Assembly: GCA_018398575.1 (NCBI GenBank)
Contig: JAGTXZ010000008.1
Location: 62,001 to 126,000 of the forward strand
Reading direction: 5' to 3'
DNA from: Ampelomyces quisqualis
Taxonomy: Eukaryota > Ascomycota > Dothideomycetes > Pleosporales > Phaeosphaeriaceae
DNA: 64,000 bases
Shown here: one piece after another, positions 10,401 to 21,984 of the stretch
Layout of the letters: every line of letters begins with the position of its first letter
How positions within the stretch are numbered: position 1 is the first letter of the stretch
Translations under genes and position numbers: made by a program
Notes under the pieces: generated by a model
The model's database searches: none
Told to the model about the DNA's origin: nothing
Seen by the model: the letters and a program-made list of their open reading frames with translations, nothing else

Positions 10401-13380
10401 ATGGACAAGAAACACGAGGATGCCGGCGGCGTGGCGCAGATCGACAAGACGTCCGTCTTCCAAGAAGGTACCGCACCGCACCCTCACCACGCTGGGCAGG
10501 CCGCGGGCGTGGCTTGGCGGTGTCGAGGCTGACACGGTTCTACAGCACGCGTCTTCAACCAGAGTCCAGTCTCGCCCCGGAAATGCCGAGTGGTATGTTT
10601 TGACACGGAATGCTCACGGGGCACACGCTGAGCGCAGGCAGATCTTGACCAAGCTGGCACTGTTGCTCTTCACGGGTGAGAGCTGGGGACGCCAGGAAGC
10701 CACGACGCTCTTCTTCGGCATCTCCAAGCTGTTCCAGAACAAGGATGCCTCGCTCCGCCAGATGGTCTACCTGGTCATCAAGGAGCTGGCCGGCTCCGCG
10801 GACGACGTCATCATGGTCACCTCGTCCATCATGAAGGACACGTCCGTCGGCAGCGACGTCGTATACCGCCCAAACGCCATCCGCGCCCTGTGCCGAGTCA
10901 TCGACGCCTCTACCGTGCAGGCAATCGAGCGCCTCGTCAAGACGTGCATTGTCGACAAGAACCCATCGGTATCCTCGGCAGCGCTCGTCTCGTCATACCA
11001 CCTCCTCCCAGTCGCAAAGGATGTCGTGCGAAGGTGGCAGTCTGAGGCTGCAGAGGCTGCCTCTGGGAGCAAGTCGGGCGGTGGCTTCTTGGGCGGCTTC
11101 GGCGGCAGCTCCCACACAGCACTGCAGGCGAGCACAAACTACATGACACAGTACCACGCCATTGGCCTACTGTACCAGATGCGCTCCGGCGACCGAATGA
11201 GCTTGGTCAAGATGGTCCAGCAATATTCCGCGCAAGGCGTAGTGAAGAGCCCTGCTGCTACAGTCTTGCTGGTCAGACTCGCAGCCAAGTTGGCCGAGGA
11301 GGATCCAAATCTGCGCAAGGTACATTTGATGGTTCTCTTGAAGAAAGCCATGCTGACGATTTCCGTAGCCCATGATGCAACTTCTCGACGGCTGGCTGCG
11401 ACACAAGTCCGAGATGGTCAACTTCGAGGCCGCAAAGGCAATCTGCGACATGCGCGACGTTACCGAAGGCGAGCTTGTACCGGCTGTCCATGTCCTCCAG
11501 CTCTTCCTCACTTCTCCCCGCGCCGTCACCAAATTTGCCGCCCTCCGAATCCTGTCACAAATGGCATCCTTCAAGCCGGACGCAGTCCGAACCTGCAACC
11601 AGGATATTGAGTCGCTCATCACAAACTCGAATCGCAGCATTGCCACCTTCGCCATCACAACGCTTCTCAAGACTGGCAACGAGTCATCGGTGGACAGGCT
11701 GATGAAGCAGATTACCGGCTTCATGGCTGAAATCACTGACGAGTTCAAAGTCACCATTGTTGAGGCTGTACGAACGCTGGCTTTGAAGTTCAAGAACAAG
11801 CAGTCTGGTTTCCTCGCTTTCCTCAGCGGCATCCTGCGCGATGAGGGAGGTTACGACTTCAAGCGCTCCGTGGTCGAAGCCATCATGGACCTTATCCGAT
11901 TTGTCCCCGAGGCAAAGGAGGATGCGCTGGCCACCCTGTGCGAGTTCATTGAAGATTGCGAGTTCACCAAACTGGCTGTCAGGATTTTGTTCGTTCTCGG
12001 ACGGGAAGGCCCTTCCACACCCCACCCCACCAAGTACATTCGATACATCTACAACCGTGTTGTTCTGGAGAACGCCATTGTCCGTGCGGCAGCGACTTCC
12101 GCGCTGGCCAAGTTTGGTGTTGGACAGAAGGATCCCGAGCTCAAGAAGTCTGTTCACGTGCTTCTGACCCGATGCCTCGACGACGTTGACGATGAGGTGC
12201 GCGATCGTGCAGCATTGAACCTTCGGCTGATGGGCCAGGATGATGACTTGGCCATTAGCTTCATCCGCAACGACTCCATGTTCTCACTCCCAATTCTCGA
12301 GCACCAATTGGCCATGTATGTCAGCTCCGACTCCCGCGACACTTTCGAATCCGCCTTCGACATCACCAAAATCCCGACTGTATCCCGCGAGCAAGCAGAT
12401 GCCGCCGATCTAACCAAAAAGACCGAAGGCGCGACTCCAACTCTCAAGGCACCCAGCGCTGCCAAGGCGCCTTCAAAGGTTGGTGCAGCCGCTGCGTCAG
12501 AGGCAGCAAGCAATGCGCAAAAGTACTCTGTGGAGCTCCAGAAGATTCCCGAATTGGCTGCGCACGGCGCTGTGCTCAAGTCAAGCGACATTGTCGAGCT
12601 TACCGAGTCAGAAACCGAATACGTGGTTACAGCTGTCAAGCACATTTTCAAGGATCACGTTGTCCTGCAGTACGACATCAAGAACACCCTTCCCGACACA
12701 GTCCTGCTTGACGTTGAGATGGTCGTCTCTCCAGAAGACGACGGCGACGTGCAGCTAGAGGAAGAGTTCGTCATCCCGGCCCCCAAGCTCAATACAAATG
12801 AGCCTGGCACGGTATACGTTTCTTTCAAGCGATTAGAAACCGAGTCGCAGTATATTGCTGCAAGCTTCACCAACGTCCTCAAGTTCACAAGCAAGGAAAT
12901 CGACCCAAGTACTGGTGAGCCAGAGGATGGCGACGGCTACCCAGACGAGTACCAAGTTGAAGATGTCGACGTCAATGGCGCCGACTACGTTGTCCCTGCG
13001 TATGCTGGCAGCTTCGACAACGTGTGGGAGCAGACGAAGGGCGATTCTGCGACCGAGACTTTGCAGCTCAGCAACATCAAGAGCATATCAGGTTCGTTGA
13101 ACAGCAACGCGTCCGATGTAAATTTTTTGATACTAACTGTGTCCCAGACGCCACAGAACAAGTCACAAAGACTTTGTCATTGCAACCTCTCGATGGCACA
13201 GATGTTGCGCTATCCACATCAACACACACACTCAAGCTCTACGGCAAGACAGTTAGTGGCGGCAAAGTGGCAGCTATGGTACGGATGGCGTTTAGTGCAA
13301 AGACTGGTGTGACGATGAAAATCGACGTGCGGAGTGACGAAGAAGGTGTTGCGGCGCTGGTGATTGGCAGTGTAGCATAG
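10401..13380 (+). CDS. SEC21: Coatomer subunit gamma
   Basis: Exons 10401..10467, 10546..10592, 10642..11319, 11369..13091, 13148..13380, giving 915 residues. Gamma-COP is part of the COPI coat that returns vesicles from Golgi to ER. The N-terminal two thirds are the adaptin-like HEAT solenoid, beginning ARVFNQSPVSPRKCR and LTKLALLLFTGE with QEATTLFFGISKLFQ. A linker rich in Ala/Lys/Ser (residues about 590-650) leads to the appendage domain ending in DVRSDEEGVAALVIGSVA. The length equals that of other fungal gamma-COPs. Exon 2 is only 47 bases. The last intron (13092..13147) uses donor GTTCGT. Essential housekeeping gene. Confidence 0.96.
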
Positions 13381-13693
13381 AGCAGAAAGAACATGTAGTA
13401 GTGTTTAGCATGACGACTTTTTTTGAAGCAATTTGAATCTGCCCACAAGAATTACTTGTTCTCGTACTTGGCACGGCATGGAAGTAAGCGTCGATGTTCA
13501 GAAATGTGCCAGAACTGCAGTCATGTCCAGACCTTGCCAAGGCGCTAACGCAGGTCGATTCCGAGGATGTTTCTCGAAGTGCACCAGACTACAATTTGCC
13601 ATCGCCGTCCGTCACCGCTCGCTGCCTAACCACCACTCCTCTTACCACCTCACCCAGCCCCGTCCATCTCTCACCACCAAACTCATCACCAAC
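13381..13693. other. Spacer SEC21 to MIX17-like gene
   Basis: About 310 bases with C/T- and CACC-rich sequence just before the next ATG, typical of a fungal 5' leader. No gene seen. Confidence 0.45.
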
Positions 13694-14262
13694 ATGCCTC
13701 GTCAACGTGGAGGAGCGGCCCCTCGCCGGCCCACCGTGCCCACCGCAAAGCCTGCGACCACGGCTCCGGCCCCGGGTTCCCAGCGCTCTGCTTCCACTGC
13801 CGCCCACCCTCCCGCGCAGCAGGCTCCGATGCAGCAGCAGGCGCAAGCCCCCACCTCTCAGGGCCCCGGTCTCTTCGGCCAGATGGCATCCACGGCTGCG
13901 TAAGTCGCCCCTCCCGCGGACCTGGAGCTGCCAAGAGCCACCTGATGCTCTCAGCGCCACGTGACCATGTAAAGACACACTAACACCACCACAGCGGTGT
14001 CGCTGTAGGATCCTCCATCGGCCACGCAGTCGGTGGCTTCTTCAGCGGCGGTTCCTCGTCCGCCCCCGCCGAAGCCTCGCCCCAATCCACCGAGTTCGCG
14101 CAGCAGCACCAGGGCACCGCGCAGATGCAGCAGTCTGGCGCGTGCGGCACCGACGTCAACAACTTTCGCAAGTGCATGGACGAGAACCAGGGCAGCCTGA
14201 CGATTTGCGGATGGTACTTGGACCAGCTCAAGGCGTGCCAGCAGGCTGCTGGTCAGTACTAG
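13694..14262 (+). CDS. MIX17: Twin CX9C mitochondrial protein, MIX17/CHCHD2-10 family
   Basis: Exons 13694..13899 and 13995..14262, giving 157 residues. Family members are imported into the mitochondrial intermembrane space by Mia40, which oxidises the twin CX9C motif, and support respiratory function. The start MPRQRGGAAPRRPT is basic and Pro/Ala-rich, then a Gln-rich stretch (QQAPMQQQAQ), a short hydrophobic glycine segment GVAVGSSIGHAVGGFF, and the C-terminal CHCH domain with CGTDVNNFRKC and CGWYLDQLKAC, both exactly CX9C. Length and layout match yeast Mix17 and animal CHCHD2/10. The intron is 95 bases with donor GTAAGT. Confidence 0.93.
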
Positions 14263-14474
14263 AGAAGTCAGTGGTGGAGGGAGACGGAGACTTTGCATAT
14301 GCATGGACTTGGAGGAGCGATGTGATGCAGCTTGAGCGTATGTATAGTACTGCGACAATAGTGAGAATCACCACTTCGCCGCTTCAACAGTGAAATAGAC
14401 ATGATCTCCTCCAGGCTCATACTCTTGGGCCCAGAAATGTCATGACAGGAAACGCAAGTCGAACACAAAAGCGC

Positions 14475-14801
14475 CTAATCAAGACAAATTACCTCGGGCT
14501 CACCCTTTCTTCCCTTTCCCTTGCCGAGATACGCCACATCGCTAGGCACATGCTCCGTCCTTCCCTTGCCCAGCCCGTCCGCTTCAGCAGAGAAGTCACT
14601 AAACCCCGAATCCACTCTGCGCTTCTTCTTCGTCGACGACGGCCCCGGCCCCGCTTCGCCACACACTTGTTCTGCTCCAACCCGGGCACACGCTTGTTCC
14701 ATTTCCACCCGATCCTCGCAAGTCAGATACTCGACGATTTCACCACCCGCTCGGAACAACGCTGGAAACACTTGCAACGGCGAATCCATTGAATAGGCCA
14801 C

Positions 14802-14832
<31 letters not shown>

Positions 14833-16828
14833 CCGCCGTGCTGCAGGTGCCAAGCACGTTTCTGCTGCTGTCGCTGCATCTGCCATTGCATTCTAGCCTG
14901 TAAGGCGTGTTGCTGCTGCGCATGCTGTCGAAGCACATCACGCTGCTGATGCGCCTGCACAGGAAAGGGGCGTTGCTGCTGTGCCGCCTGCGCCGAATCA
15001 TGCTGTTGTTGTTGTTCGAGTCGCTGCTGCTGCGGCTTTTGTGCCTGCATAGCTTCTTGTTGCGCTTGTTTCCTGGGCCTGTGCTGCTCGGCTACATGGA
15101 CAACCTCGTCCTTTGTCTCGTCCCATTTGCTTGCCGGGTAGATGTCTACGTCTAGCATTTTCCCGAGCCGCGAGTTCATCTTGTCCTTTTTGCGCTCTTC
15201 GTCGTCGAGATAGGCGTGCCAGCATGCGATGAGGTCGTTGCGGAGCGCCCGCATGGCGTGGACGTTGTCGTTTTCGCGCGCTACGCGTGCTAGGTGCAGG
15301 TAGGCGTTGCGGCCGGTGATGCAGGTTATTTTAGGCATGAGGATGGATAGCTCCATGTAGAAGTCTTTCAAGGCGGCGAACATGGCGCGGATAGGTGGTT
15401 TCGGGACAAGTGCGTGGTCATGAGGGGTGGCGATTTGCTTTGCCCATTCGGACGTGTATGCGTCAAAGTCTCTCATGCCGGGGATGAAGAGCGGCGAATG
15501 GGTTGGCAGCGCGGGCAGCGAGCGTATTGGACCGTACAGGCCTGTGACGTCTTTGGAACGCAGCATGCCTGCATTGTGCTGGCTCATGAATATACCGAGG
15601 ATCTGTGGCTGCCGTACGTTGCGCAGTGATTCAAATGGCCCGAGTAGCAGTCGCGCATTGGAGAGGATCTCGTCGTGGGCCCAGTGGAAGTCGACGAGGC
15701 AGAGGCGAACGGAGAGCTTGCAGAGTGAGCGGGATTTGGCTAGCACGCCGGAGACGATTACGGAGATGTAGTCTGTCGAGTTGGTCGTTAGTTAAGTGCA
15801 GCATCTACACTGGGGTCGAATGGTAACGACTGACCTCGGATGTCGTATAGTTCGACCTCTTCATCCCATGAGACGTGCGCCGCCGCGGCTGCTCCGTTCT
15901 CCACTTGCACATCTACGATGTAGTGTTTGACTGCTCTCCAGTCAAAGTATTTCAAAAACTTCTGCTTGGCGACGTCCGCCTCCCCGACCAGGAAATAGTG
16001 CGTTCCATCCGCTCTCCTCGGCTCCAGCAGCCTGCGTCCGCACATAAAGGCCCCGTCTTTACGCACATCGATTGTGAACGGCACAGTACTGAATAGCAAA
16101 TCTTTCGCTTCGTTGTGAAACTGGCGATTGACGAGAAACAAGTCCAAGGCGGGCATAGGAAACACGCTATCCATCGCGACGAGATTTCGTGCGCCAGATG
16201 GGCCTGTGCCATGTGAATGGCACGGCTGTCTGATATGCCGGAAGCTCGTTACAATATGTCCACCATGCCTGTGTTGCAAAATGACGCCGCCATCACTGCC
16301 TGATTCTGGAGTCGAAGACCCAATGGGTTGGTCAGGCAGCAAATATCGGAAGACCTCGTGACGAAGCTCCAAGGGAAGACGGAAGAAGTAACATGGTGTA
16401 CCGGGATGGCCTTGGTGCTCTGCGCAGAGCTCAAAGTATGGCGGGGTCCATCGGAAAAGTCGACTGCATCTTTCGCCGTTGGGTTGTTGATATTGACACC
16501 ATCCCGCAAAGCTCTGCTGGTCGCGGTGCGCTCTGCATGTAGGCAGGAAGGTTGAGTGCCCTGTTTGCTCTGATTTCTTGCCTATCACTGAGTTGCAGCG
16601 GAGCTTAGTCTTTTTGTTGAAGCCTGAACATCGCTTTAAGAAACCCTCGGGGTCTCGTAGATCGACTATCAGAGTGGTTTCGATGAGAGTAGGGGGAACG
16701 TCTTCGGCAACCGTGGCTAGAGCAGCATCTTTGGCTGATATTCCACTGACGTCTGCGACAAAAGGTTGTGGTGATGAAATGTCCTCGATCTTGATATAAC
16801 CCTCGATCGACGGTAACGGTGTCGCCAT
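14475..16828 (-). CDS. F-box-like protein with twin Cys3His modules and Gln-rich tail
   Basis: Exons complement(14475..15772, 15835..16828), giving 763 residues, intron 62 bases with a TTAACTAACG branch site. I do not recognise a named family. Two similar modules are visible: C67-x10-C78-x19-C98-x2-H101 and C111-x9-C121-x13-C135-x2-H138, each ending C-x2-H, which suggests two small zinc-binding units. Straight after them comes FFRLPLELRHEVFRYLLPD, the LPxELRxxIFxYLLP pattern of fungal F-box/2EXR-like proteins. The C-terminal third (from about residue 550) is very Gln-rich with a TQTQTQTQT run encoded by five GTCTGC hexamers. The last residues are acidic/basic. The longer frame upstream begins with TTG, so the ATG at 16828 is chosen. 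A substrate-adaptor role is inference. Confidence 0.75.
14803..14832 (+). repeat. (GTCTGC)5 hexanucleotide tract
   Basis: Five perfect copies within the coding sequence of the minus-strand F-box-like gene. It encodes alternating Thr-Gln and may vary in length between strains. Confidence 0.95.
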
Positions 16829-17659
16829 TGTCTCGTCACTGTTAGCACTGAAATGAAACGACCTACAAATGCTGACTTGAGAGGCCTGCAAGATGAGATA
16901 GCAAACACTTCTGCGGTGCGACCTGCACTTTTCGAGGTCTTGTTACACGGCCTAATGAAAAGAACCAGGCTGCTGCGCTCCCGTCTCCAGAGTTGCGGGG
17001 TGAAACGCTTTTGGAGAGGTCTCGCAAGGAGGCCGCCCCCAACAGAGCAATTGTCGCTAGGGAATGCGAATGGGTAGTCCTCTTATGCACTTGGTCCTGC
17101 ACATGGCGGTAATGGAATCGCAATGTCCTTCTGTCGCTGCATCGGTCGTGTGCTCAGCTGATGGGACCCCGCAATCTGCACAGGTGCATACAGGTGGCGA
17201 CTTTCGTCCCCATCCACATTTGCCTGATACCTTTTGGCACACGAGCAGTCAAAATCATTGACATCCGCCATGCACTTTGCCTGATCGGCCTAGTTATCGC
17301 GGCTGACCCTTGGGCCCTGGAGCTCGTCTTGGTGGAGACAAAGACGACGATCGTCGAGGCAATTGGCAGTCAGCGCCATGCAGGCGAACCAAGAGACAAG
17401 GCCCTGCCAATGATATGTAATGACTGTTGCGATCCACGCCACATGCCCAGAGACGGACCGTATGCGCGCCAAATGGGGGCTTCTTCCCTTTGGCTGATGG
17501 TACACCAAGGCGGAGCGACACTGCCTGCTTCATAAGACCGAGCGGACATTGGCGGGTCATCTGTACAGTGTACACATTGCGGATGCCATCGACTACATCT
17601 TCGCAGAGATACAGCTGCATCAGGGCTGAGGGTTGTGTGCAGTCGTTCAACTATGCGAC
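16829..17659. other. Spacer without recognised gene
   Basis: 830 bases between divergently transcribed genes. The open frames are short and lack family resemblance. A poly-C run lies just after, at 17705-17715, inside the first intron of the next gene. Confidence 0.4.
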
Positions 17660-18112
17660 ATGATGTCAGGATTGGTACGTCGTCTTGAATCTTCCCCACC
17701 TGGACCCCCCCCCCCGGACTTCGGTTGCACGGCAGCATTTTGCTAAAGCGTGCTGCAGTTCAACGATGATGTAGAACGCAATGCCGCGACAGCCGAGTCT
17801 CCTCCCTTCAAGCCCGTCGTATACGGCAGCACTGTCCCAATTGAGGGCTCCTCCAGCGAGAATTCCCCCAGGGAAATCAGCCTAGTGGAACAGCCACGAC
17901 CTGGCTACTCGTTCCCCCATCAACATCGCATCATACCTCCGAGCATCAGGGGACACGGCCGCTTGATAGTCGCGCACCGAACGGTCCCATATTGGGTGGG
18001 AGTCCTGTTCGTGCTTGGAGCAGTAGCTTGGGCCGTGTGGTGCGCGCTATATATCTATCCGCTCCTGAGCGGCCATCCGAACGACTGGAAACCCGGCAGA
18101 GGAGATGGCTAG
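17660..18112 (+). CDS. Small single-pass membrane protein, hypothetical
   Basis: Exons 17660..17674 and 17759..18112, giving 122 residues. The large frame has no internal ATG near its beginning, but an upstream ATGATGTCAGGATTG followed by a GTACGT donor and a GCTGCAG acceptor gives a clean start MMSGLFNDDVERN. The N-terminal 85 residues are hydrophilic, Ser/Pro-rich and probably disordered. One strong transmembrane helix follows (VPYWVGVLFVLGAVAWAVW, about residues 86-112), with a short Pro/Gly/Asp tail. No family recognised. The two-exon model is my inference and the 84-base intron contains a C-run. Confidence 0.5.
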
Positions 18113-18502
18113 CCTCATTGTGCTCTTTGGTACTATAGTAGAATCAATGTTCAGCAATTCTGCCGCGTCTATGTTGTCAGCTCAAGGAATTCGTTGGTTG
18201 GCACACGGCTACATCTGCTGCAAGTAAAAGTGCACAAACTAACGTGTTCACATTCGGCATATGTTCCCCTCCCCACACATTGTATCTAGGAGTTGTTTGC
18301 AGGTTGTTGAAGATGCACAGAACTGCCAAGCACTCAATTAGTCCTAGTGGGGACTCGCGAACCTCGGCCCAACGCGCGGAGACTCGAGTGAGCTTACCCT
18401 TCAGGAGCAACCATGTACGGAGTAGCAATGGAACGGAGAGCAGATAGCTCTTTTACTCCATCTATACCTCACTAAATCCGCACAATCAGAAAAAAAAAAC
18501 CC
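18113..18502. other. Spacer with palindromic motif
   Basis: 390 bases. Holds TACGGAGTA at 18416 and an A-run (18490-18499) immediately before the next start codon. Confidence 0.4.
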
Positions 18503-19405
18503 ATGTCTTCTATCAAGCCCCAAACCAGCCCTCCAGCTACATCGCACGTCCTACTCTCGTATCCCGCCGACTATGTCCTCCTCGTTACCATTAATCGCGA
18601 GAAACAGATGAACAGCATTCCCTTCGCAGGTCATCTTGAGATGGGACAAGTGTTCGATTGGTTCGACCGCGAGCCCAATGTACGCGTAGCCATCATCACT
18701 GGTGCTGGAAAGAAGAGCTTCTGTGCAGGTCAGGACCTGATTGAACTTGGCAAAATCAGAAGTGGACAGATCCAACCAAGTCCTGGTCTCATGAGACATC
18801 CGCTAGGTGGCTTTGGCGGACTTAGTAGGAGAGGTGGAAAGAAGCCAGTGATTGCGGCCGTCAATGGCTTTGCGCTTGGGGGAGGATTTGAGATTGTGCT
18901 TGGGTGGTGAGTACAACATCATACCCGTCCATCATGGGTGCTGTCTTGCTAATCTTGGCACAGTGATATGGTCGTAGCTGCTCCAGGCGCGACTTTCGGT
19001 CTGCCAGAAGCACTTCGAGGCATATTCGCTGGTGCAGGTGGACCACCGCGTCTTGTTCGAAATGTTGGCATACCTGTAGCATCTGAGATGGCCCTAACCG
19101 GCAAGTCAATCTCCGCACAACGAGCCAAAGAGCTCAATCTTGTAAACCGGATATCCCTATCCCAAGATACAGTCGTAGAAGAGGCTGTAAAGCTGGCAAA
19201 CGACATTGCCCAGATCTCGCCAGATGCGGCGATTGTCACAAGGGCAGCGCTGAAGGAAGCGTGGGAACATGGGAGTGTGGAGCGCGCGACACAGTTGACC
19301 ATTGAGCGGTTCAATGAGCCGCTGCAATCGGGCGAAAACGCTCTGGAAGGCCTGAAGGCTTTCGCGGAGAAGCGGAAACCGAGCTGGAAGCCTTCCAAAC
19401 TGTAG
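18503..19405 (+). CDS. Enoyl-CoA hydratase/isomerase family protein, peroxisomal
   Basis: Exons 18503..18906 and 18964..19405, giving 281 residues. Crotonase-fold enzyme acting on acyl-CoA esters. The oxyanion-hole segment SFCAGQDLIELG and the block NGFALGGGFEIVLGCDMVVA with the following TFGLPEALRG show both catalytic glutamates expected for hydratases (GGFE and LPE). The protein ends in PSKL, i.e. the tripeptide SKL, the canonical peroxisomal targeting signal PTS1, so it most likely acts in peroxisomal fatty-acid or side-chain oxidation. The exact substrate cannot be told from sequence. The intron is 57 bases, GTGAGT to CAG. No secondary-metabolite genes adjoin it. Confidence 0.9.
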
Positions 19406-20003
19406 ATCTACCAATGCTCACCCTCTGGCAGCTTGTTGAACTTTGCAAGCTTAACAACCTTAGCAACGTGACGTCTAGGCACATTCTTTTGCGAACTGAC
19501 GTATCCTTGCCTGTGTATTAGCAGAAACTGGGGTGCTGAAGGTGCACGCTGGACCTTTTCGTCCGAGCCGGAATACTGGCATTCCTCGGTACTTCTTCTC
19601 AAGCAACAACAAAGGCGATTCGGTAGCACATGTTCCAGACACTACGTGCAGCTTACGAATTGATGGGTAGTGTAGTGTCTGTTGCCTGCCAGGGTCGATT
19701 ACCAGAACAGAGAGCGGTAAATCACCGAACGGGAGCACATTATTGGCGGTTCATCTTGATACATACTTGCCGTGTTTCTCCATACCCCACTTTCCCCGCA
19801 TTGTGGCACGCTGGGAACCCTAAGGAGTCCCTCGCGACCTTGGCTAGTCCCTCGGTAGGCGTCCAAGTGGTAACTATAGTAGAACAGTCCCTGGAACTCT
19901 GGTCGACTCGCGTTCGTTGACATCTTGTAACTCTAATACACGTTGACCATCAACGGACGAATCGAAACTATATATATATTCAAATTGACATCATTCCTCC
20001 GCA
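19406..20003. other. Upstream region of bZIP gene
   Basis: 600 bases without a gene. A TATATATATATT tract at 19969-19980 lies only about 25-35 bases before the bZIP ATG, so either the leader is very short or the tract is not a TATA box. Confidence 0.4.
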
Positions 20004-21705
20004 ATGATGAACCGTCCAGCGAGTGATGCCGCCCCGCCCCAGTCTTCAATTGCGCCCGTCGTCAAGCGCAAACGAAGAGCTTCATGCTTAGGCGAGCAGG
20101 AACGACGGGATCGTAAACGAGCAATTGATCGCGAGGCTCAGCGATCCCTGAGAGAAAAGACAAAAACCCACATCGCAGAACTTGAGCGAACGATTGAGAT
20201 CCTAAGGGACCAGGATCGGACTGGTGCAACATCAAGCTTGTTGTCTGAGATCGATGTTCTACGAGCCGAGAATGAACGTTTGCGAGATGTCATACACAGC
20301 GTCAAGAGTGTGATTGGATGCGATCCCTTCCCTCGCACTAATGCTGGAAATGGCAGTGGAAACGATGGGGGTCAAGAGCATTCGCCAGCAGCATCCAGCG
20401 TCGGTATGCATAATCCAGCCTTCTACTCTGAGACCATGTAAGGCTCACAGCAGCCGGTAGGTCAGCGATCACCTACAACACGAACAACTTCATTTGCCAA
20501 CGACACCAAACCCGCGCTACCGACTCCCCTCGGTTCGCACAATCCGTTCGACTTCCAAGAACGGATTCTCGCAAGTCACAAACCACTTGACTTGGATGGC
20601 ATGACCATTATGGCCGGGTCAGAGGTGGATATGCCCGCCGTACCAGATCCGAATATCGGGATGGATCTCGATCTTGAACCTGTCGGAGAAGGTCCAGAAC
20701 AAGAAACAGAAGAACTGCCATGGGGCAATGATCCGGCGACCGCCACTTGGGCGCCAATGATGGCAGAGGTAAACACCACACTTCGGTACACACTTGTAAC
20801 ACTAATACGAATACCCTCAAAGATATTCGGTCCGAACTGGCGCTGTCCCTCCCCCGTAATCCTGCACATTGGCAATCCAGAGCCCTCGATATCCTCTCCA
20901 TCAAGCGCAACATGCCCAGTCTGGAAGAAAAGTAACGAGCTCTTCGGCAAAGTGTTCGATTACTGCTCAACAGCAACATCATCAGCAGGTACAGGCACTT
21001 CTCTCACCACCCTTCCCAAAACAGAGGCAGGCCTTCTGTACCAGGGCATTCAAAAGGGTTGGGATAAGACATCTAACGAATGGTTGCAGAGCCCCGCGCT
21101 CCTAATTCTCAAGCAAGTCGACAATCTGTTGTTTTGCCATCTTCCCAAAGTGGAAAGATTAGCTGTAGCGTACAAAAGCTTCAAGTTATTAAAGGTACGG
21201 AATTTGTCGTACGAGAAACTGGCCGTGGTGGTGTCTAATGTGTTGAAAGTACTATCTTAATTCCACGAAGGACCAATTGAACAAAGTTCCAGAGTGGCTT
21301 CAACCAAGGTAAGTTTCATCCATGAAAAAAACTACATATATCCTACTTACAATCCGCTCCTACAGCCTCGCACAGTCTAGTACAAAGCACCCAGTCGCAG
21401 TCGACTTCTTCGCCTGGCCCACGCTCCGCGACCGCCTCATCCAAAACCACACGGAGATCTTCCAAAATGGGGATCTGTCAAAGTGCTACTCGGACTACCT
21501 GCGCTTCGATTGGCCATTCGCCTTTGAGGACGCTTTCTTCTACGATGAGCGTACGGGCTCGCATCATCCGAGCCCGCTGTTTGAGCGGTATCATCGGGAT
21601 CTGCAATATTGGACTGTGGATCCCAAGTTTTATGAGCGGTTTCCCGAGATGAGGACGGATATTGAGAGGGATAGGAGAAGATTTACTGAGGTGGAAGGTA
21701 GCTAG
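20004..21705 (+). CDS. bZIP transcription factor with DUF3425 domain
   Basis: Exons 20004..20403, 20461..20768, 20823..21194, 21250..21308, 21366..21705, giving 492 residues. N-terminal nuclear-type basic region KRKRRASCLGEQERRDRKRA, then REAQRSLREKTKTHIAELE and a leucine-zipper-like heptad (IEILRDQ, LLSEIDVLRAENERLRD). The C-terminal half is DUF3425: WLQSPALLILKQVDNLLF, RLAVAYKSFKLLK, NKVPEWLQP, FFAWPTLRDRLI and the aromatic end DWPFAFEDAFFYDERTG. Such factors are fungal-specific and often control stress or local metabolic genes; the target is unknown. In exon 3 the frame used reads IFGPNWRCPSPV, while the +1 frame (DIRSELALSLPRNPAHWQS up to SLEEK) looks more protein-like, so a pair of compensating frame changes is possible. 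Introns are 47-57 bases. Confidence 0.8.
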
Positions 21706-21984
21706 TCCAAGCTATGATCAATGTAAGCTAAAGGACTCAGGCAAAAGTGTAGATTGAGGAGTGAGGAAGTGGATTTTCTTGTGTTGCATGCGGCGTCAAC
21801 GACAGACGAAGCGTCGCTTCTGCACTGATGCTGGGCGCCAGTGGAGTGTAGATTGAGAACGAGGTAGATTCCAAGTGTGGAGAGTAAAGCAGCCGAGAGT
21901 GTCAAAGTCATTGTTTCCTTTGATTATTTCTGCACGAATTACCACTTTCGTACACCATACACGGCTAATTACTCACGCGTTGTA

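Noticed and set aside
17750..17758. GTG as start of the small membrane protein
   Set aside because: A GTG start is unlikely in a fungal nuclear gene, and a short upstream exon with ATG and consensus splice sites gives a better model.
18503..21705. Secondary-metabolite cluster formed by the enoyl-CoA hydratase and bZIP factor
   Set aside because: No backbone synthase, P450, methyltransferase or transporter adjoins them; the neighbours are unrelated.
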